DNA of 23,844 nt from a virus, in the IMG/VR virus record IMGVR_UViG_3300042301_000161, positions 1 to 23,844 of that record; one strand, written 5' to 3'. The position numbers and the translations under genes were made by a program. Of the stretch, positions 1 to 6,597 are shown piece by piece (within the stretch, counting starts at the first letter, position 1; the number at the start of each line of letters is the position of its first letter). The notes beneath the pieces were generated by a model, which saw nothing but the letters and a program-made list of their open reading frames with translations, searched no databases and had not been told where the DNA came from.

Positions 1-589
1 CAGACGTGCCGTTGGGGTCAAACAGGAAGTTTTTGGGGTTGACGGGCATGATCTTGACCGCAATCCGGCTTTTCTCGACCACACCAATAGCCGCTTGGCC
101 CATCTGGCCAGGAATCGCCTGAGTTGCAGGCTCAAACACCTTTTCCGTCTTCACAACGATCTCGCCAATGCCAGTGCCGTAGATTTCGGCCATCAATTCG
201 ATCTGGTCAATGGCTTTGCGGATCTTGTCCTGCTTGAAGTCCTCCGTGAGCTGCGCTTTGAGCATCTCAACGTCCAACGGGTTGCCGTTTACGTCTTTCA
301 GGTCGTCTTCGATGTCGAAAAAGTCGCCTTGCCCGAAGATGGCTTCCATGATCTCCGCGTGCCGGGTCTCGACAGCCTGCTGGGTGGCCGGAGTCACGAT
401 TCTTGATCGCTCAGAATCCCGTGTTTTGTCCTCTGCTGCCCACTCACCACGGAAAATACGCTCGTATTCGAGGTAATCGTCCAGAAAGTTGGTGTTGCGG
501 TAGTCGCGCCAGCGGTCGCAATGGTCAACGACAAAAGCCGTCAGCTCTTTGTCGTTCTCTGTCGGCTCATCGAATTCGTTTTGATCCAT
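1..589 (-). CDS. Portal protein, N-terminal part (runs off the left edge)
   Basis: The frame opens at ATG 589 (begins MDQNEFDEPTENDKELTAF) and stays open for 196 codons to the window edge, so the C-terminal part is missing. The N-terminal half is acidic and helical, with a stretch rich in R, E and D around residues 45-65, then a VTPATQQAVETRHAEIMEAIFG segment typical of the large podovirus portal family (P22 gp1 type, 600-700 aa). Portal rings sit at one capsid vertex, thread DNA during packaging and dock the terminase. The gene lies 20 bp downstream of the large terminase stop on the same strand, the usual terL-portal order. The ribosome site is weak (AGGGGT about 5 bases upstream). The family call rests on sequence resemblance plus position. 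Confidence 0.8.
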   Translation of the reverse strand, partial: MDQNEFDEPTENDKELTAFVVDHCDRWRDYRNTNFLDDYLEYERIFRGEWAAEDKTRDSERSRIVTPATQQAVETRHAEIMEAIFGQGDFFDIEDDLKDVNGNPLDVEMLKAQLTEDFKQDKIRKAIDQIELMAEIYGTGIGEIVVKTEKVFEPATQAIPGQMGQAAIGVVEKSRIAVKIMPVNPKNFLFDPNGTS

Positions 590-609
590 TTTGACCCCTA
601 TGTCGGTGG

Positions 610-1869
610 CTATACCCCCGATATTACATCCATCGGCTGCCAGTCCTCGTCATCAGCGTCTTCAAAGTAGCTGGTGACGGCCAACTGGTCGATGTAGGAC
701 AGCGCATCCGGCAGGTCGTCGTGGACGCCTTGCGACGGAAACATCAAAAGCTGGTCCACAAACGTGTCCCAGTTTTCTTCGCTGTTCAGGACGATTCTAC
801 CGTGTTCAAACCGCCCCTGCAAAGACCAAATCACCCGGTCGGTCTTCTTCCGGTTGCCGTGCGTCAGGTCCACGATGTGACTGTACACGTTGTTTTTCCG
901 CATCAGGTCTGACAGATACGGCAAAACCGCGTTCTTCAGCGCCCCTCTCTCGATTCCTATGCTTAAAGGTCGGTAATCGCGCATCTTCATCAGTATCTTG
1001 GCGGCTGTTTCCCTCACGTCCCAGCGTCCATGCTCGATCTCTTTCACAAACCACTTGCCGTCGTCCGTCACCTTGACCACCGCAATCGCCGACTCATCCA
1101 GCCGCTTCTTGCTGTTCGCCGCCTGCTTGGCCACTTCCTCAAACCCAGCCAAGTCCACCGCCACGAAGTAGCTGCCATAGTCCGGCTCCTCCCCGTACTT
1201 GATCCACTCCTCTTTGAAGACGTCGGCGCCCGCATTTGAAAAAGATGCAAGATATTCCTGTTTGAACGCAAAGGTGCTGAGGGTCTTCTTGGCCGACTCG
1301 ATCTCGGTGGGGTCGATCAGCGGGTTGTCCTGCGTGGTGAAGTGCCAGCTTTTCCAGTCGCTGTCTTGGTTATCCTGCCCCAGCTTCCACAGGTCGTGAA
1401 ACCAGTTGCGCCCTTTGGGCGTGCCGATGAACATCCCTCGGCCCTTCCTATCGGAGAGGGAAGCGCGGATAACTTGCTCCCACGCCTCTGGCTTGATGTC
1501 GGCTACCTCGTCCAGAACTGCGTAGGTTAGGGAGACGCCTCGCAGCGTGTCGGGTCGGTCTGCGCCCCTGACGTAGATACGCGCACCGTTGACCATCGTG
1601 ATGTCCAAGTTGTTGACGTGTGATGACTGGATCACGTCTCGCCCGAGGTCCAGCAACAAGTCCCAAACAATCTGCCTCGACTGACCCATCGTTGGAGACA
1701 CATAAAGCACCGCAGAGCCCGGCGGGCACTTCAGGCTTTCAACAATAAGAGTTGTTGCCGCCAGCCTACTTTTTCCACACCGACGTCCAGCGGCAATAAC
1801 TTTAAATCGATGCGGGTCTAAATAAACTTCTTGTTGCCACGGTAACAGTTGAAAATTAAGGTCAGACAT
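610..1869 (-). CDS. terL: Terminase large subunit (packaging ATPase/nuclease)
   Basis: This 419-aa motor cuts concatemeric DNA and pumps it through the portal. The ATPase half carries a Walker A (AAGRRCGKS, residues 26-34), a Walker B with catalytic Glu (AVLDE, 117-121) and a coupling motif near FIGTPKG (147-153). The C-terminal RNase H-like nuclease half shows VAVDLAG (D239), LDES (D258), IGIERG (E307) and the final acidic cluster HDDLPDAL (383-390). Length is normal for the family. I chose ATG 1869 because it forms an ATGTCTGA overlap with the preceding HNH gene. The frame also opens at a TTG at 1899, which adds ten residues with no family support. Confidence 0.93.
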   Translation of the reverse strand: MSDLNFQLLPWQQEVYLDPHRFKVIAAGRRCGKSRLAATTLIVESLKCPPGSAVLYVSPTMGQSRQIVWDLLLDLGRDVIQSSHVNNLDITMVNGARIYVRGADRPDTLRGVSLTYAVLDEVADIKPEAWEQVIRASLSDRKGRGMFIGTPKGRNWFHDLWKLGQDNQDSDWKSWHFTTQDNPLIDPTEIESAKKTLSTFAFKQEYLASFSNAGADVFKEEWIKYGEEPDYGSYFVAVDLAGFEEVAKQAANSKKRLDESAIAVVKVTDDGKWFVKEIEHGRWDVRETAAKILMKMRDYRPLSIGIERGALKNAVLPYLSDLMRKNNVYSHIVDLTHGNRKKTDRVIWSLQGRFEHGRIVLNSEENWDTFVDQLLMFPSQGVHDDLPDALSYIDQLAVTSYFEDADDEDWQPMDVISGV

Positions 1870-2368
1870 GGAATTTGTTTTTCTTTCGCTGGTTGTCAAC
1901 TTTGGTCAAGACTTGTAAGTTCCACGGAACATGCAGCCCACTTACTAACTTGCCCCGCAAAGGCACTATGTGGTCAACATGATAGTGCTCGCCCGTGTGC
2001 ATACCAAGCATATGCGCGGTGAAATAGTATTCTTCAATCTGCTCAAATGCGCCAGCGTCTAACCATTTTGGTGTCCGCAGCAACAGCTCGGACCTTTTTT
2101 TAGCGGAGTACACCGCCTGTTTGTGCTTATTATCGGATCGCCAAAGCGCCATCCTGTCCGAATAGTGCGATTTTTTGGACTCGTAATTTGATCGCATCTG
2201 GTTAAGGCGCGCTTCTTTTTTCAATTCAAAATCAACAGCCATACACTCGCAGCAAGTGCCTTTGGCTGTGTATCGTTTAGATATATGCCCGCGTTTGCAG
2301 GGCTTGCTTGTGGTGTAAAAACGCTCGCCAAGCGCTTTCGCTTGAGCGCGTTCTGCTGCTTTTGTCAT
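1862..2368 (-). CDS. HNH endonuclease, probable free-standing homing type
   Basis: This 168-aa protein has two parts. Residues 24-42 form a small Cys/His module with spacing C-x2-G-H-x3-R-Y-x5-C-x2-C (C24, H28, C39, C42), likely zinc-binding. Residues 128-168 are a classical HNH fold: EHYHVDHIVPL (H130, D132, H133), then G-x-L-V-x-G-L-H-V-P-W-N (N150) and the closing NQRKKNKF. The middle is Lys/Arg-rich. ATG 2368 has AGAGG eight bases upstream; the frame extends to 2416 without a better site. It sits between small and large terminase genes and overlaps the terL start by 8 bases. Placement beside a conserved packaging gene suggests a homing endonuclease, although some phage HNH proteins assist terminase cleavage directly. 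Confidence 0.85.
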   Translation of the reverse strand: MTKAAERAQAKALGERFYTTSKPCKRGHISKRYTAKGTCCECMAVDFELKKEARLNQMRSNYESKKSHYSDRMALWRSDNKHKQAVYSAKKRSELLLRTPKWLDAGAFEQIEEYYFTAHMLGMHTGEHYHVDHIVPLRGKLVSGLHVPWNLQVLTKVDNQRKKNKFHV

Positions 2369-2432
2369 GGTGGCCTCTTTTAGAAGGATCGGGGTGTTCA
2401 GCCACGCGCACCCCAAAACGCGCTAAAAGCTC

Positions 2433-2795
2433 TTACGAGTCGGCTTGCCTATATTCTACATCTTCAGCAGGATTTATGCTGTCGATTGCAGGCGCTTCGC
2501 CCAGGCCCGTGATGTTGATCGTGATGGCGCTGCGCTGGTTCTTGTCCTTCTCGAACATACCGATCGGCAGCGTCCTGTCCATGCACATCTTCAGCGCCGC
2601 CATCTGACCAGGGTGCGCATCATTCAGCGCAATCTGGATCACTTTCTCCGCGACATCCTTGCCGCCAGACCTGATCATCAGCTCTTTCAGCTCCTTGATC
2701 CTCTGGTTGTCAGTTTTCGGCAAGGTCGCCGGTGGGTTGTTTGCGTACTGCTGAATGGTGAGCTGCACCGCACTTTGCTTTTTTTTCGTAGCCAC
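2433..2795 (-). CDS. Probable terminase small subunit
   Basis: A 120-aa protein with a basic N-terminus (MATKKKQ), a helical middle and an acidic tail. The central stretch with DAHPGQMAALKMCMDRTLP followed by FEKDK matches a small protein I recall just upstream of terL in many environmental tailed phages. Small terminases recognise the packaging site and regulate the large subunit. Here the gene precedes terL with only the HNH gene between them. The start is GTG at 2795, supported by GAAAGGG a few bases upstream. No helix-turn-helix is obvious by eye, so the assignment depends mainly on position and on the DRTLP..FEKDK motif. It could be another packaging accessory protein. Confidence 0.55.
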   Translation of the reverse strand: MATKKKQSAVQLTIQQYANNPPATLPKTDNQRIKELKELMIRSGGKDVAEKVIQIALNDAHPGQMAALKMCMDRTLPIGMFEKDKNQRSAITINITGLGEAPAIDSINPAEDVEYRQADS

Positions 2796-2837
2796 TTTGC
2801 CCTTTCGGAGTTTTCGCTATTTTAGCTTTTTAAGGGC

Positions 2838-2884
2838 GGGGGAGGGTACATCAATATTCACAACAGCGACCGACCCCCTCCCCC
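2838..2884. repeat. G-rich/C-rich inverted repeat upstream of terS
   Basis: GGGGGAGGG at 2838-2846 is exactly complementary to CCCTCCCCC at 2876-2884, giving a 9-bp stem with a 29-base loop. The left arm continues a G-run series (GGG-C-GGGGG-A-GGG, 2834-2846), and the right side has unbroken C runs of 5 and 8. It could form a hairpin in the terS leader, or a G-rich secondary structure. No T tract follows on the minus strand, so it is not a standard intrinsic terminator. Confidence 0.5.
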
Positions 2885-2962
2885 CCCATCAAAAGTCGTC
2901 AGTTCCTAGGGTTTTCCCGATTCCACTTCATACAACGTCCATTATGTAAAGTCGATCCTGAG

Positions 2963-3051
2963 TTATGCACAGAAAAAGGAATACCGAAGGCAACAGCGCA
3001 GGGTTATGCACCGCAATCTGTGGATAAGTTTTGGATTCGGGCTGTGGATAA
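2963..3051. promoter_or_regulatory. Cluster of four DnaA-box-like 9-mers
   Basis: The bacterial DnaA box is TTATNCACA, with TTATCCACA the strongest form. In 89 bp I see TTATGCACA at 2963-2971 (plus strand, fits consensus), TTATGCACC at 3004-3012 (plus, one mismatch), and the exact strong form on the minus strand twice, at 3019-3027 and 3043-3051. The last two are 24 bp apart, a little over two helical turns, and the two types face each other. Two exact strong boxes so close together are very unlikely by chance. Host DnaA probably binds here. Confidence 0.7.
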
Positions 3052-3129
3052 CTGGGGTCGGCTGGGGAAATCGGGGAAAGAAAAATGAGAAAAGGGCGGG
3101 TGGTCCATTTCCGGGGGTCCATCGCCAAT

Positions 3130-3144
3130 TGAGAATGATTCTCA
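3130..3144. promoter_or_regulatory. Fur-box-like palindrome
   Basis: TGAGAATGATTCTCA is a perfect inverted repeat of 7 bases around a single central G. It has the 7-1-7 layout of the Fur operator (TGATAATNATTATCA) and matches it at all but two symmetric positions. Flanking bases (ATT on the left, TT on the right) also suit the 19-bp form. Fur represses iron-uptake promoters in proteobacteria when iron is plentiful. No iron gene is nearby: the site lies 79 bp beyond the last DnaA-like box in the candidate origin and about 335 bp upstream of terS. Binding is inferred from sequence only. Confidence 0.6.
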
Positions 3145-3216
3145 TTCAACAATCCATCCTTAAAACATCCACCCATCTCACCATCACCAATGCCTTACCA
3201 AAGGCCTCAGACGGGC

Positions 3217-3438
3217 CTACAAGCCACCATCATCTTGAGGCTGTGGGATGACAAGGACAACGCTCTCAAGAGGCGTATCGGGCCGCAATCCAAGATTGTA
3301 GAAATGACGGTAGGTATCGATGACCTCCAAGAAGCCAGCCGAGATGTCGCCACTGCCTGCCGCCAGCAAGATGGCACGTTCAGCATCACCGAGGGTGCGC
3401 TGGAAGTACTTAACCGTTGGAGTTGCTTTGCCGACCAT
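3217..3438 (-). CDS. Small phage protein of unknown function (73 aa)
   Basis: I do not recognise a named family. The 73-aa product (MVGKATPTVKYFQRTLGD..., ending PQPQDDGGL) has balanced composition and two predicted helices around residues 12-45, and reads as a genuine protein, unlike the antisense frames here. ATG 3438 is preferred because GGAAAG stands about nine bases upstream; the frame also reaches 3471 with a poorer site. It is isolated between the GC-rich repeat array and the DnaA-box block, so a role at the origin is a reasonable guess and nothing more. Confidence 0.6.
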   Translation of the reverse strand: MVGKATPTVKYFQRTLGDAERAILLAAGSGDISAGFLEVIDTYRHFYNLGLRPDTPLESVVLVIPQPQDDGGL

Positions 3439-3488
3439 TGCTGTCTTTCCAAACTTAATCAACCATCCCAAACATTCCGCATCCCGTT

Positions 3489-3600
3489 GCCCCTACCGCC
3501 CCTAACGTATACGTTTTAGGGGCGGGGAGGGGCGATTTCACGGGCTTTTGCCCCTAATCCCTAAAAACCCCTAGGGGCGCTCAGGGGCGTTTAGGGGCGT
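3489..3600. repeat. GC-rich repeat array with 10-bp phasing (iteron-like)
   Basis: AGGGGCG on the plus strand (CGCCCCT on the minus) occurs at 3518, 3528, 3573, 3583 and 3593. Neighbouring copies are exactly 10 bp apart within each group, so they face the same side of the helix. Inverted GCCCCT copies lie at 3489, 3498 and 3550, and CCCCTAGGGG at 3568-3577 is a palindrome. The two rightmost copies are inside the last codons of the primase-helicase. The G-strand GGGGCGGGGAGGGG (3519-3532) with a nearby GGG could fold into a G-quadruplex. Tandem phased repeats beside a replication gene resemble plasmid iterons. Confidence 0.6.
3496..3525. repeat. Long imperfect palindrome in the GC-rich array
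   Basis: CCGCCCCTAA (3496-3505) is exactly complementary to TTAGGGGCGG (3516-3525). Between and overlapping them sits the 12-bp perfect palindrome AACGTATACGTT (3504-3515), so nearly the whole 30 bp can pair with a small offset. It lies between the primase-helicase stop and the 73-aa gene. There is no T tract on either strand, so I favour a protein-binding site or a cruciform over a terminator. Confidence 0.55.
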
Positions 3601-5629
3601 TTCTTTGCATCAACATCGCACTGGCTTGTGCCTCATTTTTGAACACCCAGCCGTGCTCTGTTGGCTCCAAAGCGCCCGCATTAAGCATTGGTGCAATGAT
3701 GCCATCCGACCTGGAGGCTTCGGTCTTGTTCTTGGCGGTGCGCTCTGACATGCCATCCTTGACCAGCAAATCACGCAGTGCTGACCTGCTTACATAGGGT
3801 AAACCCTCACGATCTTCTGCGCCGGATGCCCACCAAGCACGCTCAATGGTGCGCATATTCTCATCATGTTTGGAGGGTTTTTTGTGGGGTTTGTTGGTGT
3901 TGGACTCCACATCTGGGATGGCAACGCAAGTGGTGGCTGGGCTTCCGAACTTGGTGGTGCCCATTTGCACGACCTCCAGCTTGAAGTAAATCGTGTCGCC
4001 TTTGCTTGGGAGTTCGCGCTGCTTGGTGACGGTGACTGACCTGATGCCATCTTTCTCCACCACCTCGATCTCGGTGTCGATGTGTGCTCGGATGCCTGAC
4101 CAGCCTCTAGCGCCTTTGGCTGCGTCTTTGCCATTGTGGTGAATGATCATCAGGGCTGCGCCTGTGGCGGTGGCCACTTGGTCGAATCTGGCCATAACTG
4201 GTCCCATGTCCTCGCCGCTGTTCTCGTTGGCTCCGGCGCTCATTCTGGCCAAGGTGTCGCCAATGATGAGGCGCACGGGCTGGCCCTTGATCTGCTCAAT
4301 GGTCCTGACCAGCTCGATGACGTCGTGGGCATCTTGATCGCCGTTATAGAAGTTCATGGGGACTGGCACCATTGCCAAGTTCTCAAGGTTGCAGCCGTGG
4401 TACTTTTTAATGGCCTGCATCCTTGAGCGAATACTGGCTGGTGCTTCGCTGGCCAAGTACACCACTAAGCCGGGATCGGTCTTTTTGCCGTAGCAGTCTG
4501 CACCAGTGGCAATGGCTGTGGCCACTGAAAGCGCCCAAAAGGTTTTGCCTGAGTTGCTGTCGCCGTACACCACGACTGCGCTGCCAATGGTCATCAAGCC
4601 CTCAACCAGTTCGTCTGGTGCCTCGTAATCACCGCCAAGATTGTCGCCAAACACGACCTTGAGCTTGTCAATTACTGCGGTGCCTGTTTGTTGCACCAAA
4701 AGTGCTGAAAGGTTGTTGCCTGCCTGTGCGTAATCATTGGCATCCATACCCTCAATGGGCGGCATCACCACTCTGGCCCCATATTTGGCGCTGGCTTGGT
4801 CTGCATAGCGTTGCCCAACGCCGTGTTTGTCATGGTCTGCCACGATAACGATGTCCTGAGTTGCGCCATACATTTCACGCAGGCTGGCTGTAACGGGCAC
4901 CAAGCTGCTGGCGCTGTAGGCCACTACGCAAGGTCGGTTGGTGGTTTCATAAATCGTGGCCGCAGTTGCAAAACCCTCAGCAACGTACAAGGTGCCAGGC
5001 TCATCCAGTGAGCCTATCATCCAGAATTTCCCGCCTGATTTGCCGCCAGGGTGGTAGAGCTTCCCACCATCCTCATCAATGTACTGGAGGGTGCTGAGTT
5101 TTCCCTCTGAATCGTACAGCGGCACCATCAATCGGCCATCGCCAGTGACGCGAACGCCATGCGTCTGGATGCCCTTGCGTTTAAGGTAAGGGTGATCGGG
5201 GTGCGCTCCAAGACCACTAAGCCAGATCTTTTCCACTGTCTCACTAGCAATTTGATGCTGGCGCTCTTGGGCAGCTTCCCGCAATAACATGGACTCATTG
5301 ATGCGCCTTGCGTGGGCCATTTCTTCAAATTCGGTCAGTTTTCTGCCAACGTCTGCCCTCCATGTCTGCTCAATGCCCGCCCTCCAGCAGCCGAAGCGCC
5401 CTGCTGGGATGCCATCACCAAACACCAAGTACCAACCGGGCTTGTCGATGCCCGGTGTTCCCTTAGTGCCTGACTTAAAACGATGAATCTTGCCATCCAT
5501 CTCGATGTGATCTGGTGGCTCCAAACCCACTGCACGCATTGCGTCAATTAGTTGAGCCTCTGGCGAGGCAACCAGTTTCTCTGGTGGTGGCGCCCAAGGG
5601 CCACCGAGGACTTTTGAAAGGTCAGCCAT
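3581..5629 (-). CDS. Primase-helicase: Toprim domain plus RepA-like hexameric helicase
   Basis: This 682-aa bifunctional replication protein should prime and unwind at the fork. The N-terminal third resembles the DUF7146 domain that precedes Toprim. Toprim follows at about 210-300, with LYVAEGFATA (E218) and IVIVADHDKHG (D265, D267). The RecA-like helicase follows, with Walker A GDSNSGKT (356-363), Walker B RLIIGD (453-458) and the sensor IIHHNGKD (495-502), as in plasmid RSF1010 RepA and phage AAA_25 helicases. The C-terminal 100 residues look like a winged-helix region. ATG 5629 has AGGAGG nine bases upstream and overlaps the cro-like stop by 8 bases. It is encoded with the packaging genes, opposite the recombination operon. 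Confidence 0.9.
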   Translation of the reverse strand: MADLSKVLGGPWAPPPEKLVASPEAQLIDAMRAVGLEPPDHIEMDGKIHRFKSGTKGTPGIDKPGWYLVFGDGIPAGRFGCWRAGIEQTWRADVGRKLTEFEEMAHARRINESMLLREAAQERQHQIASETVEKIWLSGLGAHPDHPYLKRKGIQTHGVRVTGDGRLMVPLYDSEGKLSTLQYIDEDGGKLYHPGGKSGGKFWMIGSLDEPGTLYVAEGFATAATIYETTNRPCVVAYSASSLVPVTASLREMYGATQDIVIVADHDKHGVGQRYADQASAKYGARVVMPPIEGMDANDYAQAGNNLSALLVQQTGTAVIDKLKVVFGDNLGGDYEAPDELVEGLMTIGSAVVVYGDSNSGKTFWALSVATAIATGADCYGKKTDPGLVVYLASEAPASIRSRMQAIKKYHGCNLENLAMVPVPMNFYNGDQDAHDVIELVRTIEQIKGQPVRLIIGDTLARMSAGANENSGEDMGPVMARFDQVATATGAALMIIHHNGKDAAKGARGWSGIRAHIDTEIEVVEKDGIRSVTVTKQRELPSKGDTIYFKLEVVQMGTTKFGSPATTCVAIPDVESNTNKPHKKPSKHDENMRTIERAWWASGAEDREGLPYVSRSALRDLLVKDGMSERTAKNKTEASRSDGIIAPMLNAGALEPTEHGWVFKNEAQASAMLMQRNAPKRP

Positions 5630-5807
5630 TGATTGTTGCCTCCTGCGTATCTGCTTTTAGTTTGCCGCCCGTCTTAACCTCCAGCTCGTACTGCCGTCCC
5701 ATTGGGGGTGTCTCGCCCCATTGGTAGATCACCTGCGGCCAAACATCTAAGGCTTCAGCCAACTTGCGAAGGCCTCCAAAATGGTCAATAGCTTCCTGTG
5801 TTTTCAT
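5622..5807 (-). CDS. Cro-like repressor
   Basis: A 61-aa helix-turn-helix protein. The layout HFGGLRKLAEALDVWPQVIYQWGE (residues 9-32) is the classic Cro arrangement: a short helix, the LAEALDV turn, and a recognition helix ending in QWGE. The tail ELEVKTGGKLKADTQ matches the dimerisation strand of small Cro proteins. Cro dimers bind 15-17-bp palindromes and repress divergent promoters. It is the first gene of the minus operon, beside a fitting palindrome at 5830-5846, and its stop overlaps the primase-helicase start, which suggests translational coupling. No CI-type partner is visible in the window. Confidence 0.82.
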   Translation of the reverse strand: MKTQEAIDHFGGLRKLAEALDVWPQVIYQWGETPPMGRQYELEVKTGGKLKADTQEATING

Positions 5808-5919
5808 GTTTTCTGCCTTTGTTGAAAAAATATGTTGACATCATATCTTTTAATTGTGGTAAAGTCTAGGCACACCACAAACAGATTCCCTGACAGTGGT
5901 GCAAAAGAAGGAGAGCCAG
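5808..5919. promoter_or_regulatory. Divergent promoter region with operator-like repeats
   Basis: This 112-bp gap separates the two main operons. Plus strand: TTGACA at 5835-5840 and an extended -10 TGGTAAAGT at 5857-5865, with a long 19-base spacer. Minus strand: TAGACT (5863-5868) and TATGAT (5840-5845) are spaced 17 bases apart, so the two promoters overlap face to face. The 17-bp palindrome ATATGTTGACATCATAT (5830-5846) covers the plus -35 and the minus -10. A second inverted repeat, TTGTGGT (5854-5860) and ACCACAA (5874-5880), brackets the plus start region. One bound dimer could silence both directions. Confidence 0.6.
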
Positions 5920-6597
5920 ATGGCTATCAATTTGAAATCGACTGGCGGTTTAACTGCCAATGGGGTGAAGTTGCTTGTTTACGGGCAAGCTGGTGCAGGC
6001 AAGACCACCTTGGTCAAGACTTTGCCCAATGTGATCGTATTGTCTGCGGAGGGTGGTTTGTTGTCCATTCAGGACGCTGACCTGCCTTACATCGAGATCA
6101 CCAGCATGGACGATCTGCGCGAGGCATTTACTTGGTGCCGTGACAGCAAGGAAGCATCTGGCTTTGAGTCAGTGGCGCTTGACTCGATCAGCGAGGTGGC
6201 CGAGGTGGTGCTGGCCCATGAGATGAAGAAGTCCAAGGACGGGCGTGCGGCTTATGGTGAGATGAACACCACCATGCAAGAGCTGATCCGTGCGTTTCGG
6301 GATTTGCCGGGCAAGCATGTGTACATGAGCGCCAAGCTGGAGAAGTCTACCGATGAGATGGGCAAGATGCTTTACAACCCTGGGATGCCCGGCAAGAGCT
6401 TGACGCAAGGTCTGCCTTACTTCTTCGACGAGGTGCTGGCGCTGCGTGTTGAGCGTGATGCCGAGGGCGTGACGCAACGTGCCTTGATGTGCGACAGCGA
6501 TGGCCTGTGGCTGGCCAAGGATCGTTCGGGCAAGCTGGCTGGCTGGGAAGCGCCAGACCTTGGGGCCATTATTAACAAGATTGGGGGCCGAGCATGA
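5920..6597 (+). CDS. Sak4-like RecA-fold ATPase (phage recombinase)
   Basis: A 225-aa AAA_24/Sak4-type protein. It has Walker A GQAGAGKT (residues 22-29), a Walker B-like stretch FESVALDSIS, and length typical of Sak4, a compact RecA-like core that anneals single strands and promotes phage recombination. ATG 5920 has AGGAGA six bases upstream; a GTG at 5896 is in frame but lacks a site. It is first in the plus operon, followed at 6594 by an ATGA-coupled gene. The DUF669 ssDNA-binding protein two genes on is the usual partner type for Sak4. Family confidence is high; the exact biochemical role is inferred. Confidence 0.85.
   Translation: MAINLKSTGGLTANGVKLLVYGQAGAGKTTLVKTLPNVIVLSAEGGLLSIQDADLPYIEITSMDDLREAFTWCRDSKEASGFESVALDSISEVAEVVLAHEMKKSKDGRAAYGEMNTTMQELIRAFRDLPGKHVYMSAKLEKSTDEMGKMLYNPGMPGKSLTQGLPYFFDEVLALRVERDAEGVTQRALMCDSDGLWLAKDRSGKLAGWEAPDLGAIINKIGGRA

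Larger units (their letters stand above)
2796..3216. other. Non-coding block, candidate replication origin
   Basis: This 421-bp block is the longest gene-free stretch in the window. Frames crossing it give low-complexity translations with no family resemblance. It contains a G-rich/C-rich inverted repeat (2838-2884), four DnaA-box-like 9-mers between 2963 and 3051, and a perfect Fur-box-like palindrome at 3130-3144. It lies between the 73-aa gene and the terminase small subunit, downstream of the primase-helicase gene. The concentration of host initiator boxes next to a phage primase-helicase is what I would expect of an origin. I see no clearly AT-rich unwinding element, which is a weakness of the idea. 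Confidence 0.55.

Noticed and set aside
1870-1899. TTG start giving a ten-residue longer terminase
   Set aside because: The ATG at 1869 makes an ATGTCTGA overlap with the HNH gene, and the family normally starts near the PWQ motif.
2928-3176. 82-aa frame on the minus strand in the non-coding block
   Set aside because: Composition is random (Pro/Ser/Phe runs), it spans the DnaA boxes and palindrome, and has no ribosome site.
3190-3519. 109-aa open frame on the plus strand
   Set aside because: It is antisense to the plausible 73-aa gene, crosses GC-rich repeats, and the C-terminus becomes Pro-rich low complexity (PLPPLTY). No ribosome site is present.
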